Shown: piece after piece, positions 1 through 11,777 of the stretch | Position numbering within the stretch: the first letter of the stretch is position 1 | Layout: each line of letters starts with the position of its first letter | NCBI GenBank assembly: GCA_963921425.1 | Contig: OY992837.1 | Span: 18,864,630-18,928,629 of the forward strand | Direction of reading: 5' to 3' | DNA: 64,000 nucleotides | From: Dryas octopetala | Taxonomy: Eukaryota > Streptophyta > Magnoliopsida > Rosales > Rosaceae | Made by a program: the position numbers and the translations under genes | Notes under the pieces: generated by a model | The model's database searches: none | Told to the model about the DNA's origin: nothing | What the model saw: only the letters and a program-made list of their open reading frames with translations

Positions 1-470
1 CAACAGGGCAGGTTTTGGTGCAATTTGGAAGAAATTGGACCAACTATGCACCGAAATGACGTTTTTGTGCATTCTTAACATGAAATGTAGTTCAATAGAT
101 CTAGAACGCTACTCCTAACATGAGGAAGTGTTTCCCAATGTCTTTCTCTCCAACCAGGCACGATTTGAAGCAATTTGGACGAAATTGGACCAAGTATGCA
201 CCGAAATGTTTTCGTGTGTTCTTTACACCAAATGTGGTTCAATAGGTCTAGAACGCTAATCCTAACATGAGAAAGTGCTTCCCCAAGTTTTTCTTGCCAA
301 ATGGGCACGATTTGGAGCAATTTGGATGAAATTGGACAAAGTTTGCACCAAAATTACTTTTTCATGCGTTCTTAACACCAAATGTGTTTCAATAGGTCTA
401 GAACGCTAATCCTAACATGAAAAAGTGTTTCCCCATGTCTTTCCTGCCAAATGGGCACGTTTTGCAAAAC
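1..470. repeat. Tandem satellite-like repeat, unit about 148 bp, about 3 copies
   Basis: The word CTAGAACGCT recurs at 101, 248 and 398, so the unit is 147-150 bp. Surrounding text (CCTAACATGA, AATTTGGA.GAAATTGGAC, GGGCACGATTTG) recurs in register with moderate divergence. The array runs off the left edge of the window and stops abruptly near 470, where the inverted-arm element begins. Short reading frames across it are by-products of the repeat. No gene is seen. Confidence 0.75.
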
Positions 471-3023
471 TTTATGATACTAATTCCTAAACCCAGAGTG
501 TTAGAACTCGATATTTTGTGTTTGTTGTCTTGTTTTTGTGTTTTCAAGTCAAATGAAGCATAAATAAGAAAAAAGAGCAAAATGAGCCGTTTTGGGACAT
601 TTCCTGGTCAAACCAGGAAAAAAGCTGAAATTCTAGTCAAATGAGGATTCCTAGTCACAAGAGAAAACATCAAGCCCAGAACCATCATTATCGAGCCAGA
701 AATGAAAAATCTTAAATGGAGCAGGAATTCTTGGTTGAACTAGGAAACCTAACCCTACTAGGGAAATGAGTCCTATTGACACTAGGAGACTCTAGAGGCA
801 ATATGGTCATTACGATAAGTCAAAATGAACAAGGAATCTTACATTTACAGGGAATCCTAGTTGGACTAGGAAAGGTTGGTCAAAGTTAACTCTCTCAAGT
901 CAAGGTTCCGGAAGCTTCTTGTTGTATGTTTTCCTAGAGCAATTATATTAAACATTTTTAACAACTCTAGGTTAACTCGCAAGTGCACGAATCGCGGAGT
1001 AGCAAAGCTTACAAATACGAGGTCGATCCCACAAGGAATTGTACTAGTGTTATGATTACTAACTCAATTAAATTCAATTAACTCTTATAACTCACACACG
1101 CAAATGGGCGTTTTGATTGGTTTTGGGACTAAGGCTAAAATAAGCAACAAACTTTAAAATGACAAACTAAATGAATTCGGGTAAGAACAATGATAAAGTA
1201 ACACTAGGGGTCAGAATCCACCACTAGCATACCATTCACTTTACTATGGATATTAACAATCAATATATAAACATGTCAACAAAGTTTGTCTACTAAAAGG
1301 TTTGATTAGTCAGTTTTAGCAATTACTCCCCTTACTATGCATAACTAAGAGCTTTTTGGGCCTCCCTTAGCCAGTTAACTTACATGTTCCCTAAGCGTAC
1401 TCAAGGTAACTGTTATCCATGCAAGAGTCATTACAATTTGTGAGAGTGACAAACACATAGCGCATAGCTCCAAATTAATGTACCCTATGTCATCTATGAT
1501 CCCTTTTCTCATGAATATTATCTTAGGATACCCACTTGTTGCCTATTGAAAGTATCATCCTTTTGAGCTTATTTAGTTTGACAACATAAATCTAGATGCA
1601 TGCAACCTAAGGTGATCAGTCAAAGATGCGAAGCAAATAGAGTCAATTTAAATAGAGATCCAAGATTTGTCAACATGTAAACAATTAAAATATCAATAAT
1701 CCATAGTGAAAGTAAATAGCATCGCTAGGGCTTCATCCTAGCCCTAACCCAATATTCAGCTACACATAAATAAATCCATAAATAAATAAAGCATAATTAA
1801 AACAATAAAAATAAAAAGGAATAAGGAAGAGAGATCAAGCCACAGTAGTAGCAAGGAGGTGGGACGGCGGCATAAGATGGCGCGGCTGCAAGGTGGTGGC
1901 GTGATGGCTGCTGCTCGGCCTTGGGCTCCACGGCAAGGCAGCTGGGATGCTTAGCAAGGTGGTGGCAGCAAGGAGGTGGTGCAGCTAGGTGGAGGTGGCT
2001 GCGGCTTGACTTCTTCTTCCTCCTTCAGTTCGGCACAAAAGAAAAACAAAGATGCATAGAGAGAGGGGCTGCAGCAAAAAAATAAAGAGAAAGAAAGAGA
2101 GATGATGGTGGCTGCGGCAAGAAAGAAAAAGAATAGGGGCTGCTAGGGTTTGCGTGAGAAAAAGAAAAAGAAAGAGAGAGAAGGGACAAGGGGTGTGCGG
2201 CAAGAAAGAAGGAGAGAGGCTAGGCTAGGGTTTCTGAAAAATTAAAGAGGAGAGAACCCCTTTCTGAATTATAAAGATGTATTTATAGAGGAGAGTGGGG
2301 TTGCAATTTCTATTCCTCTTCAATGTGGGATTGATGTAACTTGACCTAATGGACCAAGGCCACACTCAGTTAAGCCCAATACACATAACAATCAGCCCCT
2401 ATGGAAAATTACATGGCCACTAGGCCATTCACACAAGCCCATGCTACACCCTCCTTAGTGTATCACGCCTAGCCCAAGCCCAATAGCTTGGCCGAAAATT
2501 GATCTTATCCATTTGTGTTTTGGTCCAATGTCTTCCAGAAGCTTCTAGAACCTTTGACTTGTTGACTTTAACTTTTGACCCCTTCTCCTTGTTCACCTAG
2601 GAATCCTTATTGACTTAGGATTATTATCTCACTTGGAATTTCACAATTACCATTTTGCCCCTCATGCCTCCTATCTTCATTAGGACTCCATTTCCTACTC
2701 GAATTAGGTTTCCTAGTTCAAATAAGATTTTCTGCTCCAACTAGGATTTTTCATTTCTGGCTTCGGATCGTCATGATTTCTTCTTATTCAAGCTTGATCT
2801 TTCCTTGTGAGACTAGGAATCCTAGTTTGATTGAGATTTAGCATTTCCTGGTGTGACTAGCATTTCTTCACTTTTCCTAGTTTAACTAGGAAATGTCTAA
2901 AAATGGATCTTTTGGCTCCTTTTCTCTTCTTTGCTCATTTTATCCTATATGAACAAAAACAAACTAACAACACACAAAATATCAAGGTCTTGCACTCTGA
3001 GTTAGGGAGTTAGTATCATAAAG
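471..3023. mobile_element. Non-coding element with long diverged inverted arms
   Basis: The left arm (471-about 925) is matched in inverted orientation by the right arm (about 2530-3023). Both outer ends share the CTTTATGATACTAA word. Inside each arm, in the same order, follow ATATTTTGTGT, GAGCAAA, ACATTTCCT.GT, CCAGAAATGAAAAATC, GAACTAGGAAACCTAA and GAAGCTTCT. Identity is roughly 70-75% by eye. The middle (926-2529) has no credible gene. It holds a text resembling CTCGCAAGTGCACGAATCG...GGTCGATCCCACA, which is common in plant intergenic repeats, and a GGTGG/CTTCTTCTTCC-rich stretch at 1850-2200. It could be a large fold-back element or two opposed copies of one repeat. No transposase was found. 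Confidence 0.55.
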
Positions 3024-3263
3024 TAGTGTAAAATGAGCACTCAACACACTCCCAAAATTAGATTTTGCTAGTCCTCGAGCAAAAAGAACAAAGAAAAGAC
3101 TCAAGACAGACTCAAAACATCTCAACACATGACTTCATAAGTACAGCCATAAATAGCATAGTCAAGCAAGATACATATAGAATTTATTCTTCAACCTCTA
3201 ATAATGCTTCAATTAACATACCTTACTCCTCCATGAAATATATAGACCATCCTTGACACAAAC
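3024..3263. other. Non-coding repeat-like DNA left of the solo LTR
   Basis: No gene is visible. The stretch continues directly from the right inverted arm. It contains a phrase (TGCTAGTCCTCGAGCAA) that I associate with decayed plant retroelements. It was contiguous with 5971 onward before the solo LTR landed. Confidence 0.4.
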
Positions 3264-3268
3264 TCAAG
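3264..3268. repeat. Target-site duplication TCAAG (left)
   Basis: TCAAG directly precedes the TG end of the LTR at 3269 and is repeated at 5966-5970 directly after the CA end. This is the 5-bp duplication expected for LTR-retrotransposon integration. Confidence 0.9.
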
Positions 3269-5965
3269 TGTAACGCCCCGATCCTCGGGCCCAAAAATAC
3301 ACTGAAACTTTGTCCTTTAAACATTTTTTTTCAAAGAATGAGCCATGCACTTAATATAATAAATAAATACGTTAAATAAATCAGAGTGTGAGCCCAAAAC
3401 ATTTATATAAAATTCACTGTATACAATCAGTTAAATCAAATTAAAATGGATCCCACTGCCTCGTCTTCTCCTCACTGCCTCCTCAGCCTGCTTAACCTGC
3501 AAAACACCAATAACCACACTGCACCATATCCATAGTACACCGGGTCATTCAAACAAACAACTCGGTAAGCTCACTAGAGCTAGTATGAGTGAAATGTCTT
3601 AAACCATAATCCTCAAATAATCCTTCAATTTCCATGCTCAAAATAATCCACAACAGTATCCATAATTACTCAATCACATCACAAATTCATCAACAAATAT
3701 TCAAGCATCAAGATAAATCATATTCCTCAAATTCACATCATAATCCCACCAACAATAATAATAATCATTCTGTCATTCAAATGCCTAAACGTCAACTATT
3801 AACCTCAATCTCGAATCGTTCACTTCCTAACTCATAACCTCAATGCATAAATCATTCATCAATGTCCATCCTCAAGATTCAAGCCTAAACTTTACTAAGT
3901 CCTAGCCAACCCAAATCCTAGCAAACAAATGCACGCAAGCACACAAAGCAACGAAAATAGACTATCTAATTTCACTCACGTCGCTTTTTGAAATCCTCTA
4001 GCTTTCAAACTACCTTCAAAATCTCTTCCTTCAGATCCATTTTTCAATCCCCTCAAAATTGTAAATCGACCTCTGAAGAACAATTTATACTCCACAACCA
4101 AAATCTCACTCCACAAACTGTAAATCGTTCACCACTTCCCGTGCAGAGCGGATCGATGCACGGGCAGGCAGGTATGCTCGCCACTTCTCGTGCAGAGCGA
4201 ATCTATACACGAGCAGGCAGGAATGCTCGCCACTTCTCATGCAGAGCGAATCTATACACGAGCAGGCAGGAATGCTCGCCACTTCTCGTGCAGAGCGAAT
4301 CAATGCACAAGCAGGCAGGATGCTCGCCACTTCTCGTGCAGAGCGAATCAATGCACGAGCAAGCAGGATTTCTCACACAACCTCAATCACATCATTCTCA
4401 GAACCATCTCATAGCCATCCTTGTATCACAATGTATAAATGCCTCATGTATTTCTCCTCAGATTCATCTCTACATATGCATCATCATCAACACTTGTTGT
4501 CAGACAATTTATTCTTTAAACATTTACTCTCAGTTTACTCCGAGCTATGCCGAATCAAGGAATCCCTTCCGATCATGACCTTTCACTTGTTTGTCACTCA
4601 AATCATACCAAATGCTTCCTCAAAAGTAACTTGATTATTCTGTAAGATAATTACCTAATCATTTTCATTAATCCTCGACAATAAGTGTTTTTTTTCTAAT
4701 CCAGCAATTATTCTCGGGCAACCCTATAATTCCTAAATAATTCCCTAACCTCGAATCCACATCAATTCATTCTCCTAACTCAAAATCGTACACCTAGTCT
4801 TCTCTAACGTAAAGCAACAATCACACAAAACAGACCATTCAATAACAGTACTCTACATTACAATCCAATAAGCATCATCCAATAAGCTCGTATACCAAAT
4901 CCGGCAGCATAACGGCATCGGGAATGAGATTCCCCGAGCCCGTGTACCTGTTAGGACCAGACAACCAACTTCAATATATACAGAAATTTCACAGAATTTT
5001 CCAAACAACCTCCGAGAGTTTCCTAGAAGTTCAATTTGGGCAAACAGAGACAAATAACCGCTGACCCGCCGCCACAAGTGGCGGAGGCAGTGGTGGCAGC
5101 GGCGACAGATCCTTAAAAAAAATTGGTTTTTCAACTAAAATCAACCCCAATCAACCTAGGCACTTCAATTGGACCAAAATCAACTCAGCATTCATTCAAA
5201 TATGCTCAATTCAAGGTAAACCCGAAATGGGTACAAGCCCTAAAATTTTCGATCTCCAAATTCTCAAAATTGACATGCAAGAACAAGGGGGAAAGAAAGC
5301 CCATACCTAGAGGATCATTTCTCATAACTGGATCGAGGGCCAAATCTCGCCGGAAAAGCTCGAACTGGCCGGAGAAGCCGCCGGCCTTCTCAGCTTCGAT
5401 CTGCCGTCGTGGAGCGTCGGGTGGACGATCGGAGCACACCACCGTGCTCGGCTCGAAGAGAGGAAGCTTCCAGGGCCGGAGCTGGGCCGCGAAGACGCCG
5501 GAAACGGCGAGTCAACGCCGGAGCTCTAAACGGGCGAAAACTGGGCTCTCGTTTTCTGCGTAATTGCTGGGTGATCCGAGACTAGGGGAAGAGAGAGGGG
5601 GTAGCGGCGAGCAACCTGGGCCAAACACCCAGCCCAGACGCCGCCGGACGCGCCGCCACGCGCCGGTGACAGGCGCGGCAAGGGTGAGAGGCGAGAGAGA
5701 ACAGAGATGCGAGGGAGAGAGAGAAAATCGGGGAGAGAGGAGAGAGAATCCCCTAAAAATCTGATTTTTGGGTATTTAAAACCCCCTTCCGTAAAAATTA
5801 CAAGTTTGCCACTCACTTCATATGTCCATATCTTTCGAACCGTAACTCCGATTGACGCGTGCCGCGTGTCTACGAATTCGTGGACTCGAGACCTATCAAA
5901 CGGACCCAAGGTCAAAGACGAAAGTCCCTTAGTTTTAAAAGTCAACTTTGGGTCGGGTCGTTACA
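3269..5965 (-). mobile_element. Solo LTR of a gypsy family (2697 bp), reverse orientation
   Basis: The sequence opens with TGTAACGCCCCG and closes with GGGTCGGGTCGTTACA. Read on the minus strand this is the same LTR as 8967-11777: TGTAACGACCCGACCC at the 5' end, a TTTAAATACCC TATA-like site, a CT-rich leader, a 49-bp minisatellite and a GGGCCCGAGG..CGGGGCGTTACA 3' end. It has perfect 5-bp TSDs and no interior, primer site or coding sequence. It is therefore a solo LTR left by recombination between the two LTRs of a full element. It split the older repeat around it. The short ORFs inside are not genes. Confidence 0.9.
4136..4375 (-). repeat. 49-bp minisatellite inside the solo LTR (about 5 units)
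   Basis: Units contain GTGCAGAGCGAATC, then ACGAGCAGGCAGG and GCTCGCCACTTCTC. They repeat every 48-50 bp and are the reverse complement of the array at 10556-10940. The open frames across it exist only because the unit lacks stops in several frames. Confidence 0.85.
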
Positions 5966-5970
5966 TCAAG
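5966..5970. repeat. Target-site duplication TCAAG (right)
   Basis: Perfect copy of 3264-3268, immediately after the LTR end. Confidence 0.9.
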
Positions 5971-7506
5971 TGTTTCGACAAACAAGACTAAATCTGCATA
6001 TCCAAAATAGCATCAACTCCAATTCTCACTAAGGCATACTCTCAATAATAAAACGCTTAGAGATTGGGTCAACACGTGCACTCAAGTATATGTGAGAGAT
6101 GATATGATAAACAAATACAAAAAGCTCACATATTAATCATGAAAGAAAGGCACAATGAAACAAAAACATTGATCTCAATAGAAGGGATTAAAATACTTGG
6201 AACAGAGTCAATAACCATAAGCTTCCCTTATATCTAAACTCTACAAAAATGAACTACAATTCTCCCAAGATCAAGTAGGGCTTTTATAAGGGTTGTAATG
6301 GAGGCTTAGGTTAGGGTAAGGTATTGAAATGAAAGGGATAACAAAGGGCTACAGACTATGGATCTGCACAAAGAAAACAATAGAGGTATTCCTTGAATAA
6401 TTTGCACTCATAGCTCAAATTTGAACACTTTTCCACTTCCATCTTTTGAAATCGTCCCTTTCCTTTGATGATTTTATTTTATTTTATTTTTAAGGGAACG
6501 AGAACCAATCTTAAGCACAATTCCTTCTCTTTCAAGCTATGCATAAACATTTCTTTTCAACCTCACAGCTCACCAACTCATTGCAAATCCATAGGTAAGG
6601 TAAACAGGTAGAGGAGTGAAACTCCCCCAAACTTAGGGTTTGGTATAAGGGTAAACAAAGAAAAGGTCATTAGGTTCAAAATGTTTGACTAGGGTTATAA
6701 CACAAGGTAGGCTTTAAGCTATGGGTTAAAAACAAACCTAATATCATCTCCTAATATTCATGTAGTTATATCCATGCTTTGTATAGAATAAGAGAGAAGT
6801 TCTAGCTCTTTGATTCACAATTATATTCCAAGTACTTAATCAAAAGAAAGAATAATGAGATCACGATGACTTAATATGACAAGAAAATATTAGAGTAATG
6901 TTAACACTCAAGAATTGAAGTACAGGGCTCACAAGCTCACTTAAGTCATACAAGTCTACTCTATTAAGTATATGCATCTCTAGTCATGCAAGTTATCACT
7001 TAAGTTCATGAAAACAAGGCCCCAAGTTCATAGAGTTGTAAAGCATGTTATGAAGCAATACTAGAGATAGAAGAATTCATACTATATATCCGAGCTAGAC
7101 ATGCTCATAACAACCATACATAATGAAATCAATAAGTTGGGGACTCAAGACTAAAACAAACAAAAAGACTTAAAAGTTTTGTTGTAAAAACACTGTTGCA
7201 TACTTCTAAAGATTCGAATCCATCACTACGGTGAATGAAATCTTAAGAACAGATGCATTTTACTGTGGGTTTAACACCCTTAGTTTAAAACAAAAGTAAA
7301 TTTTTTTTTTTTTTTCAAAATGCGTTGCATTCCCCACCCCCAAACTTAAAAGAAACATTGTCCTCAATGTTTAAATGAATGACAAATGTAATGCACAATG
7401 TAATTAAAAGAGGAAGGAAAAACAAGTAAAACAAAACTACTTAAATGAGCAAAGAGAGGGTGAAAACGTACCTTGGCTGGTGTGAAAATGGCTCAAGGGT
7501 CTTATT
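5971..7506. other. Non-coding retroelement-like DNA, no gene
   Basis: AT-rich sequence without a credible reading frame. It carries the phrase CCCCAAACTTA twice (near 6627 and 7340) and ACATTGTCCTCAATGTTT near 7356, which I know as a recurrent phrase in plant intergenic repeats. A T-rich run lies near 7300. It is probably the continuation of 3024-3263. The family is not recognised. Confidence 0.35.
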
Positions 7507-7582
7507 AGAGCATGTACAATGGCTTTTTGCTATATGCTATGCTATATGCTATATTTAGCATGACTTTTAGCATTTAGCAATT
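7507..7582. mobile_element. MITE-like fragment truncated by an LTR
   Basis: It starts GAGCATGTACAATGGC, resembling the terminal sequence of common plant MITEs. A TGCTATATGCTATGC repeat follows. Similarity stops at 7583, where the truncated gypsy LTR begins. No second terminus or TSD was found. Confidence 0.3.
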
Positions 7583-8410
7583 CCTCAGTATATGACCAGC
7601 AATTCCTCGGGTACTAGAGTGGCGGGAAGTTTCAGTTGTGGAGTACTTTGAGAGCATTAATCGTTCTTTAGAGGTTGATTTACAGTTTTGAGATGATTTA
7701 AAGAATGGATTTGAGAAAAAGTTTTAAAGCTGGGGGATTTCAAAGAGCGTCGTGAGTGAAATTGGATAGATGTTTGTTTGTATTCTGTGTTGTATGGCTT
7801 TTGTTCGTTAGGACTTGGGCTGGTTAGAACTTGGTAAGGCTTAAGCTTGAAGCTTGAGAAGGGAAGCGAGAGTGATTATGTCGTGAGGTTATTAATTAGG
7901 ATGTGAACGTTTGAGGTTGATGTTGAGGTTAATAGTTAACGATTAGGCAATTGATTTGCCAAAATGTTTTATTATTATTATTAGTATGAGATTTGATGTG
8001 CATTGAGGAGTTTTTGATTATCTTGATGCTTGGATGATTAGTGGTGGAATGTTTTGTAATTAAGTAATTATGGATATTTTCTGGATTATTTTTTGAGTTT
8101 GGGGATTGAGAAAATTATTGAGGACAATTACTATGTCACTTCACTTATACGATCTCTAGTGTGCTTACCAGGTTTGTCGTATAACCTCGTATATCATGGA
8201 TGTGGTGTAGGATTTGTGTTTTGCAGGTTAAGCAGGCTGAGGAAGCAGTGGGAAGAAGACGAGGCAGTGGGACCCAGAGAGATTTATTTAAAATGTTTTT
8301 GACAGAATTATATGTACTTATGTTGTTGTGCATGGCTCAAAAGTAAGAGAAAATAGATTTAACAGTTTGATGTTCAGTATTTTCATGGGCCCGAGGTTCG
8401 GGGCGTTTCA
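7583..8410 (+). mobile_element. 5'-truncated 5' LTR of a gypsy element
   Basis: These 828 bp align without gaps to 10950-11777, the last part of the complete 3' LTR. I found three substitutions (near 7849, 7881 and 8311). The segment ends in CGGGGCGTTTCA and is followed two bases later by the tRNA primer-binding site. The first 1983 bp of the LTR, including the minisatellite, are missing, so the left TSD cannot be checked. Confidence 0.88.
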
Positions 8411-8966
8411 AATGGTATCAGAGCTAGACCCGGCCGGAAGTGTGTGGATTGCAAGACCCAGGGACCAAGACCCTGAGTGGGCGGCTGCGCGAGGCAGTGG
8501 CGAGCTACCAGGTGAGGAGAAGTGAGTGATCCCACACTGCCCGGGTGATGAATGGTGATTTACAGAATGTTTGTGAAAGCCAGTTTGAGAAAGAAAATAA
8601 TTTTCAAGTGATTTCAGAAATGTATTTTATTTGAGCCATGAAAATGTTTGAGAAAGTTTTGAGGAATGTCCCATGCACTGTCATCGTCTCTCTGCTCCTC
8701 AGCAAGTTCAGGAAAGTTGGAAGTTTGAGACTTAGTATGAGGTTTGAAGTTAGAGAAGTTGGAAGGTTGAGTAAGTTTATTAATAAGAGATCAGAGGGTC
8801 AATCAGAGTAGCGCAGCGGAAGCATGGTGAGACTTAAACAAATCATGTTGGCACGTGGTCAATAGCGGGATCAGCGAGGTCGATAGAAGGTACGAGTTTG
8901 GGCATCACTTGTCTGTTACGATATATGCTAAATTTCGAGGACGAAATTTTTGTAAGGGGGGAAGGT
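8411..8966 (+). mobile_element. Residual interior of a gypsy element: PBS, leader and PPT only
   Basis: Only 556 bp separate the two LTRs. At 8413-8424 lies TGGTATCAGAGC, complementary to the 3' end of initiator tRNA-Met, the usual primer site. At the far end GAGGACGAAATTTTTGTAAG leads into the purine tract AAGGGGGGAAGG just before the 3' LTR. This arrangement is typical of Tekay/Del chromoviruses. No gag or pol motif remains. It is an internal-deletion derivative that would need proteins in trans. Confidence 0.8.
8413..8424 (+). promoter_or_regulatory. Primer-binding site (initiator tRNA-Met)
   Basis: TGGTATCAGAGC, two bases after the LTR 3' end. Confidence 0.85.
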
Positions 8967-11777
8967 TGTAACGACCCGACCCAAAGTTGACTTTTAAAAA
9001 TAATGGACTTTCTTTTTTGACTTTGGGCACGTTGGAAAGGTCTCGAGTCCACGAGTTCGTAGACACGCGGCACGCGTCAATCGGAGCTACGATTTGAAAG
9101 ATACGAGCATTTGAAGGAAAGGGCAATTTTGTAATTTTGTAGGAGTGGGTTTTAAATACCCAAAATCCAGAAATTTCTGGACATTCTCTCTCCTCTCTCC
9201 CCGATCCTCTCCCTTTCCCGCGTGTCTCTCCCTCTCTCACTCTCGCCGATCTGCCACCGGCGCGTGGCGGCGCGTCCGGCGGCGGATGGGCTAGGTTTTC
9301 GGCCCACCAGCATCGCCGCCCTCTCCTCTCTCTACCCCTGGCCTCCGTTCAACCCAGAAAAGCCACGAAAACCCGAAACCAGCCTAGACCCGATTTGAGC
9401 CTCGCCGTCGATCTGACCGTTCCGGCGAGATTTGGGTGGCCGGACCCACTGGGTCTTGTTCGCCTCACCACGGCGAGTTCAGCCGTGGTGTCCTCCTGCT
9501 CCGATGATGCTCCACGACGGAGCAATGAGCTCGAGAAGCCAAGTCGGCCGCCAGCTTCCGCCGCCGATTTCGGCCATTTCCGGCGAGATTTGGCCGTCGG
9601 TCCAGTTGTCAAAAATGATCCTCGAGGTATGAGCCTTCTTTCCCCCTTGTTCTTGCGTGTCAATTTTGAGAATTTGGAGATCTAAATTTTAGGGCTTGTA
9701 CCCATTTCGGGTTTACATTGAATTGAGCATATTTGAATAAATTCTGAGTTGTTTTTGGTCCAATTGAAGTGCCTATGTTGATTGGGGTTGAATTTGGTTG
9801 AAAAACAAATTTTTTTTTTAGGATCAGTCGCCTCCGCCACTTGTGGCGGCGGGTCAGCGGTTATTTGCCTCTTTTTGCCCAAAATTGAACTTCTAGGAGA
9901 CCCTCGGAGGTTGTTTGGTGAATTCTGTGAAATTTCTATTTATATTTAAGTTGGTTGTCTGGTCCTAACAGGTATACGGGCTCGGGAAATCTCATTCCCG
10001 ATGCCGTTATGCTGCCGGATTTAGTATCCGAACAATGGCACTGTGAAGGGTATTTCGGTCTTTAACGTAGTTGAACTGTGAGTGAAACTTATTTGGTTAT
10101 TCTATTGAGTACTGTAGATGAATTGTCGGTTTTATGGATTTGCCGCTTTACGTTAGAGAAGGCTAGGTGTAGGATTGAATCATGAGAATGAATTGACGAG
10201 GATTTGAGGCTAAGAGATTAATTGGGAATTATAGAGTTGCTTTAAGGATAATCGCTGAATTAGAGAAGGAATGTTTATTGTCGAGGTTAATGAATGATGA
10301 TTAGGCAGTTATTATACAAACGATCAAATTACTTATTGAGGAAGTGTGGTATGATTTGAGTGACAGATAAGTGATTGGTCATGAGTAGGAATCAACTTCG
10401 GAAAAGATTCGGTATAGTTTAGACAAAACAGTGAGTGTTGATGATGATGCCTATATAGAGGTGAATCTGAGAAGAATTTCAAGGGGCATTAATATTTTAT
10501 TAAACAATGGAAGGTATGAGATGGTTTCGTGAATGTTGTGATTGAGGTTATGCGAGAATACCTGCCTGCCCGTGCATCGGTTCGCTATGTACGGGAAGTG
10601 GCGAGCCTAGTTACCTGCCTGCTCGTGCTGACTCGCTCTGTACGAGAAGTGGCGAGCATCCTGCCTGCTCGTGCATTGATTCGCTCTGCACGAGAAGTGG
10701 CGAGCATTCCTGCCTGCTCGTGTATCGATTCGCTCTGCACGAGAAGTGGCGAGCATTCCTGCCTGCTCGTGTATCGATTCGCTCTGCACGAGAAGTGGCG
10801 AGCATTCCTGCCTGCTCGTGTATCGATTCGCTCTGCACGGGAAGTGGCGAGCTTACCTGCCTGCCCGTGCATTGATTCGCTCTGCACGGGAAGTGGCGAG
10901 CTTATCTGCCTGCTCGTGCCTATGCACGGGATGTGGCGAGTTTAGATTACCTCAGTATATGACCAGCAATTCCTCGGGTACTAGAGTGGCGGGAAGTTTC
11001 AGTTGTGGAGTACTTTGAGAGCATTAATCGTTCTTTAGAGGTTGATTTACAGTTTTGAGATGATTTAAAGAATGGATTTGAGAAAAAGTTTTAAAGCTGG
11101 GGGATTTCAAAGAGCGTCGTGAGTGAAATTGGATAGATGTTTGTTTGTATTCTGTGTTGTATGGCTTTTGTTCGTTAGGACTTGGGCTGGTTAGAACTTG
11201 GTAAGGTTTAAGCTTGAAGCTTGAGAAGGGAAGCGAGAGTGATTATGCCGTGAGGTTATTAATTAGGATGTGAACGTTTGAGGTTGATGTTGAGGTTAAT
11301 AGTTAACGATTAGGCAATTGATTTGCCAAAATGTTTTATTATTATTATTAGTATGAGATTTGATGTGCATTGAGGAGTTTTTGATTATCTTGATGCTTGG
11401 ATGATTAGTGGTGGAATGTTTTGTAATTAAGTAATTATGGATATTTTCTGGATTATTTTTTGAGTTTGGGGATTGAGAAAATTATTGAGGACAATTACTA
11501 TGTCACTTCACTTATACGATCTCTAGTGTGCTTACCAGGTTTGTCGTATAACCTCGTATATCATGGATGTGGTGTAGGATTTGTGTTTTGCAGGTTAAGC
11601 AGGCTGAGGAAGCAGTGGGAAGAAGACGAGGCAGTGGGACCCAGAGAGATTTATTTAAAATGTTTTTGACAGAATTATATATACTTATGTTGTTGTGCAT
11701 GGCTCAAAAGTAAGAGAAAATAGATTTAACAGTTTGATGTTCAGTATTTTCATGGGCCCGAGGTTCGGGGCGTTTCA
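8967..11777 (+). mobile_element. Complete 3' LTR of the deleted gypsy element (2811 bp)
   Basis: It begins TGTAACGACCCGACCC right after the polypurine tract and ends CGGGGCGTTTCA. The same family supplies the solo LTR at 3269-5965. A TTTAAATACCC motif near 9150, followed by a CT-rich leader, may be the promoter core. The 49-bp minisatellite lies at 10556-10940. Short open frames inside, such as 9395-9685, are not supported as genes. Confidence 0.88.
10556..10940 (+). repeat. 49-bp minisatellite in the 3' LTR (about 8 units)
   Basis: CCTGCCTGCTCG starts units at 10709, 10758 and 10807, exactly 49 bp apart. The central units are nearly identical and the flanking ones diverge. The solo LTR of the same family has only about five units, so copy number varies between copies. 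Confidence 0.88.

Noticed and set aside
1985..2203. 72-residue hydrophobic frame resembling a signal peptide
   Set aside because: CT/GA-rich repeat DNA inside the inverted-arm element, with nothing gene-like around it.
3988..4634. Overlapping open frames on both strands with Arg/Ser/Cys-rich repeats, as a possible repeat protein
   Set aside because: They are translations of the 49-bp minisatellite, which lacks stops in several frames, inside a solo LTR.
10529..11018. Open frames on both strands, and regularly spaced repeats resembling a CRISPR array
   Set aside because: The 49-bp units are directly adjacent with no unique spacers, lie in a plant LTR, and the frames are by-products.
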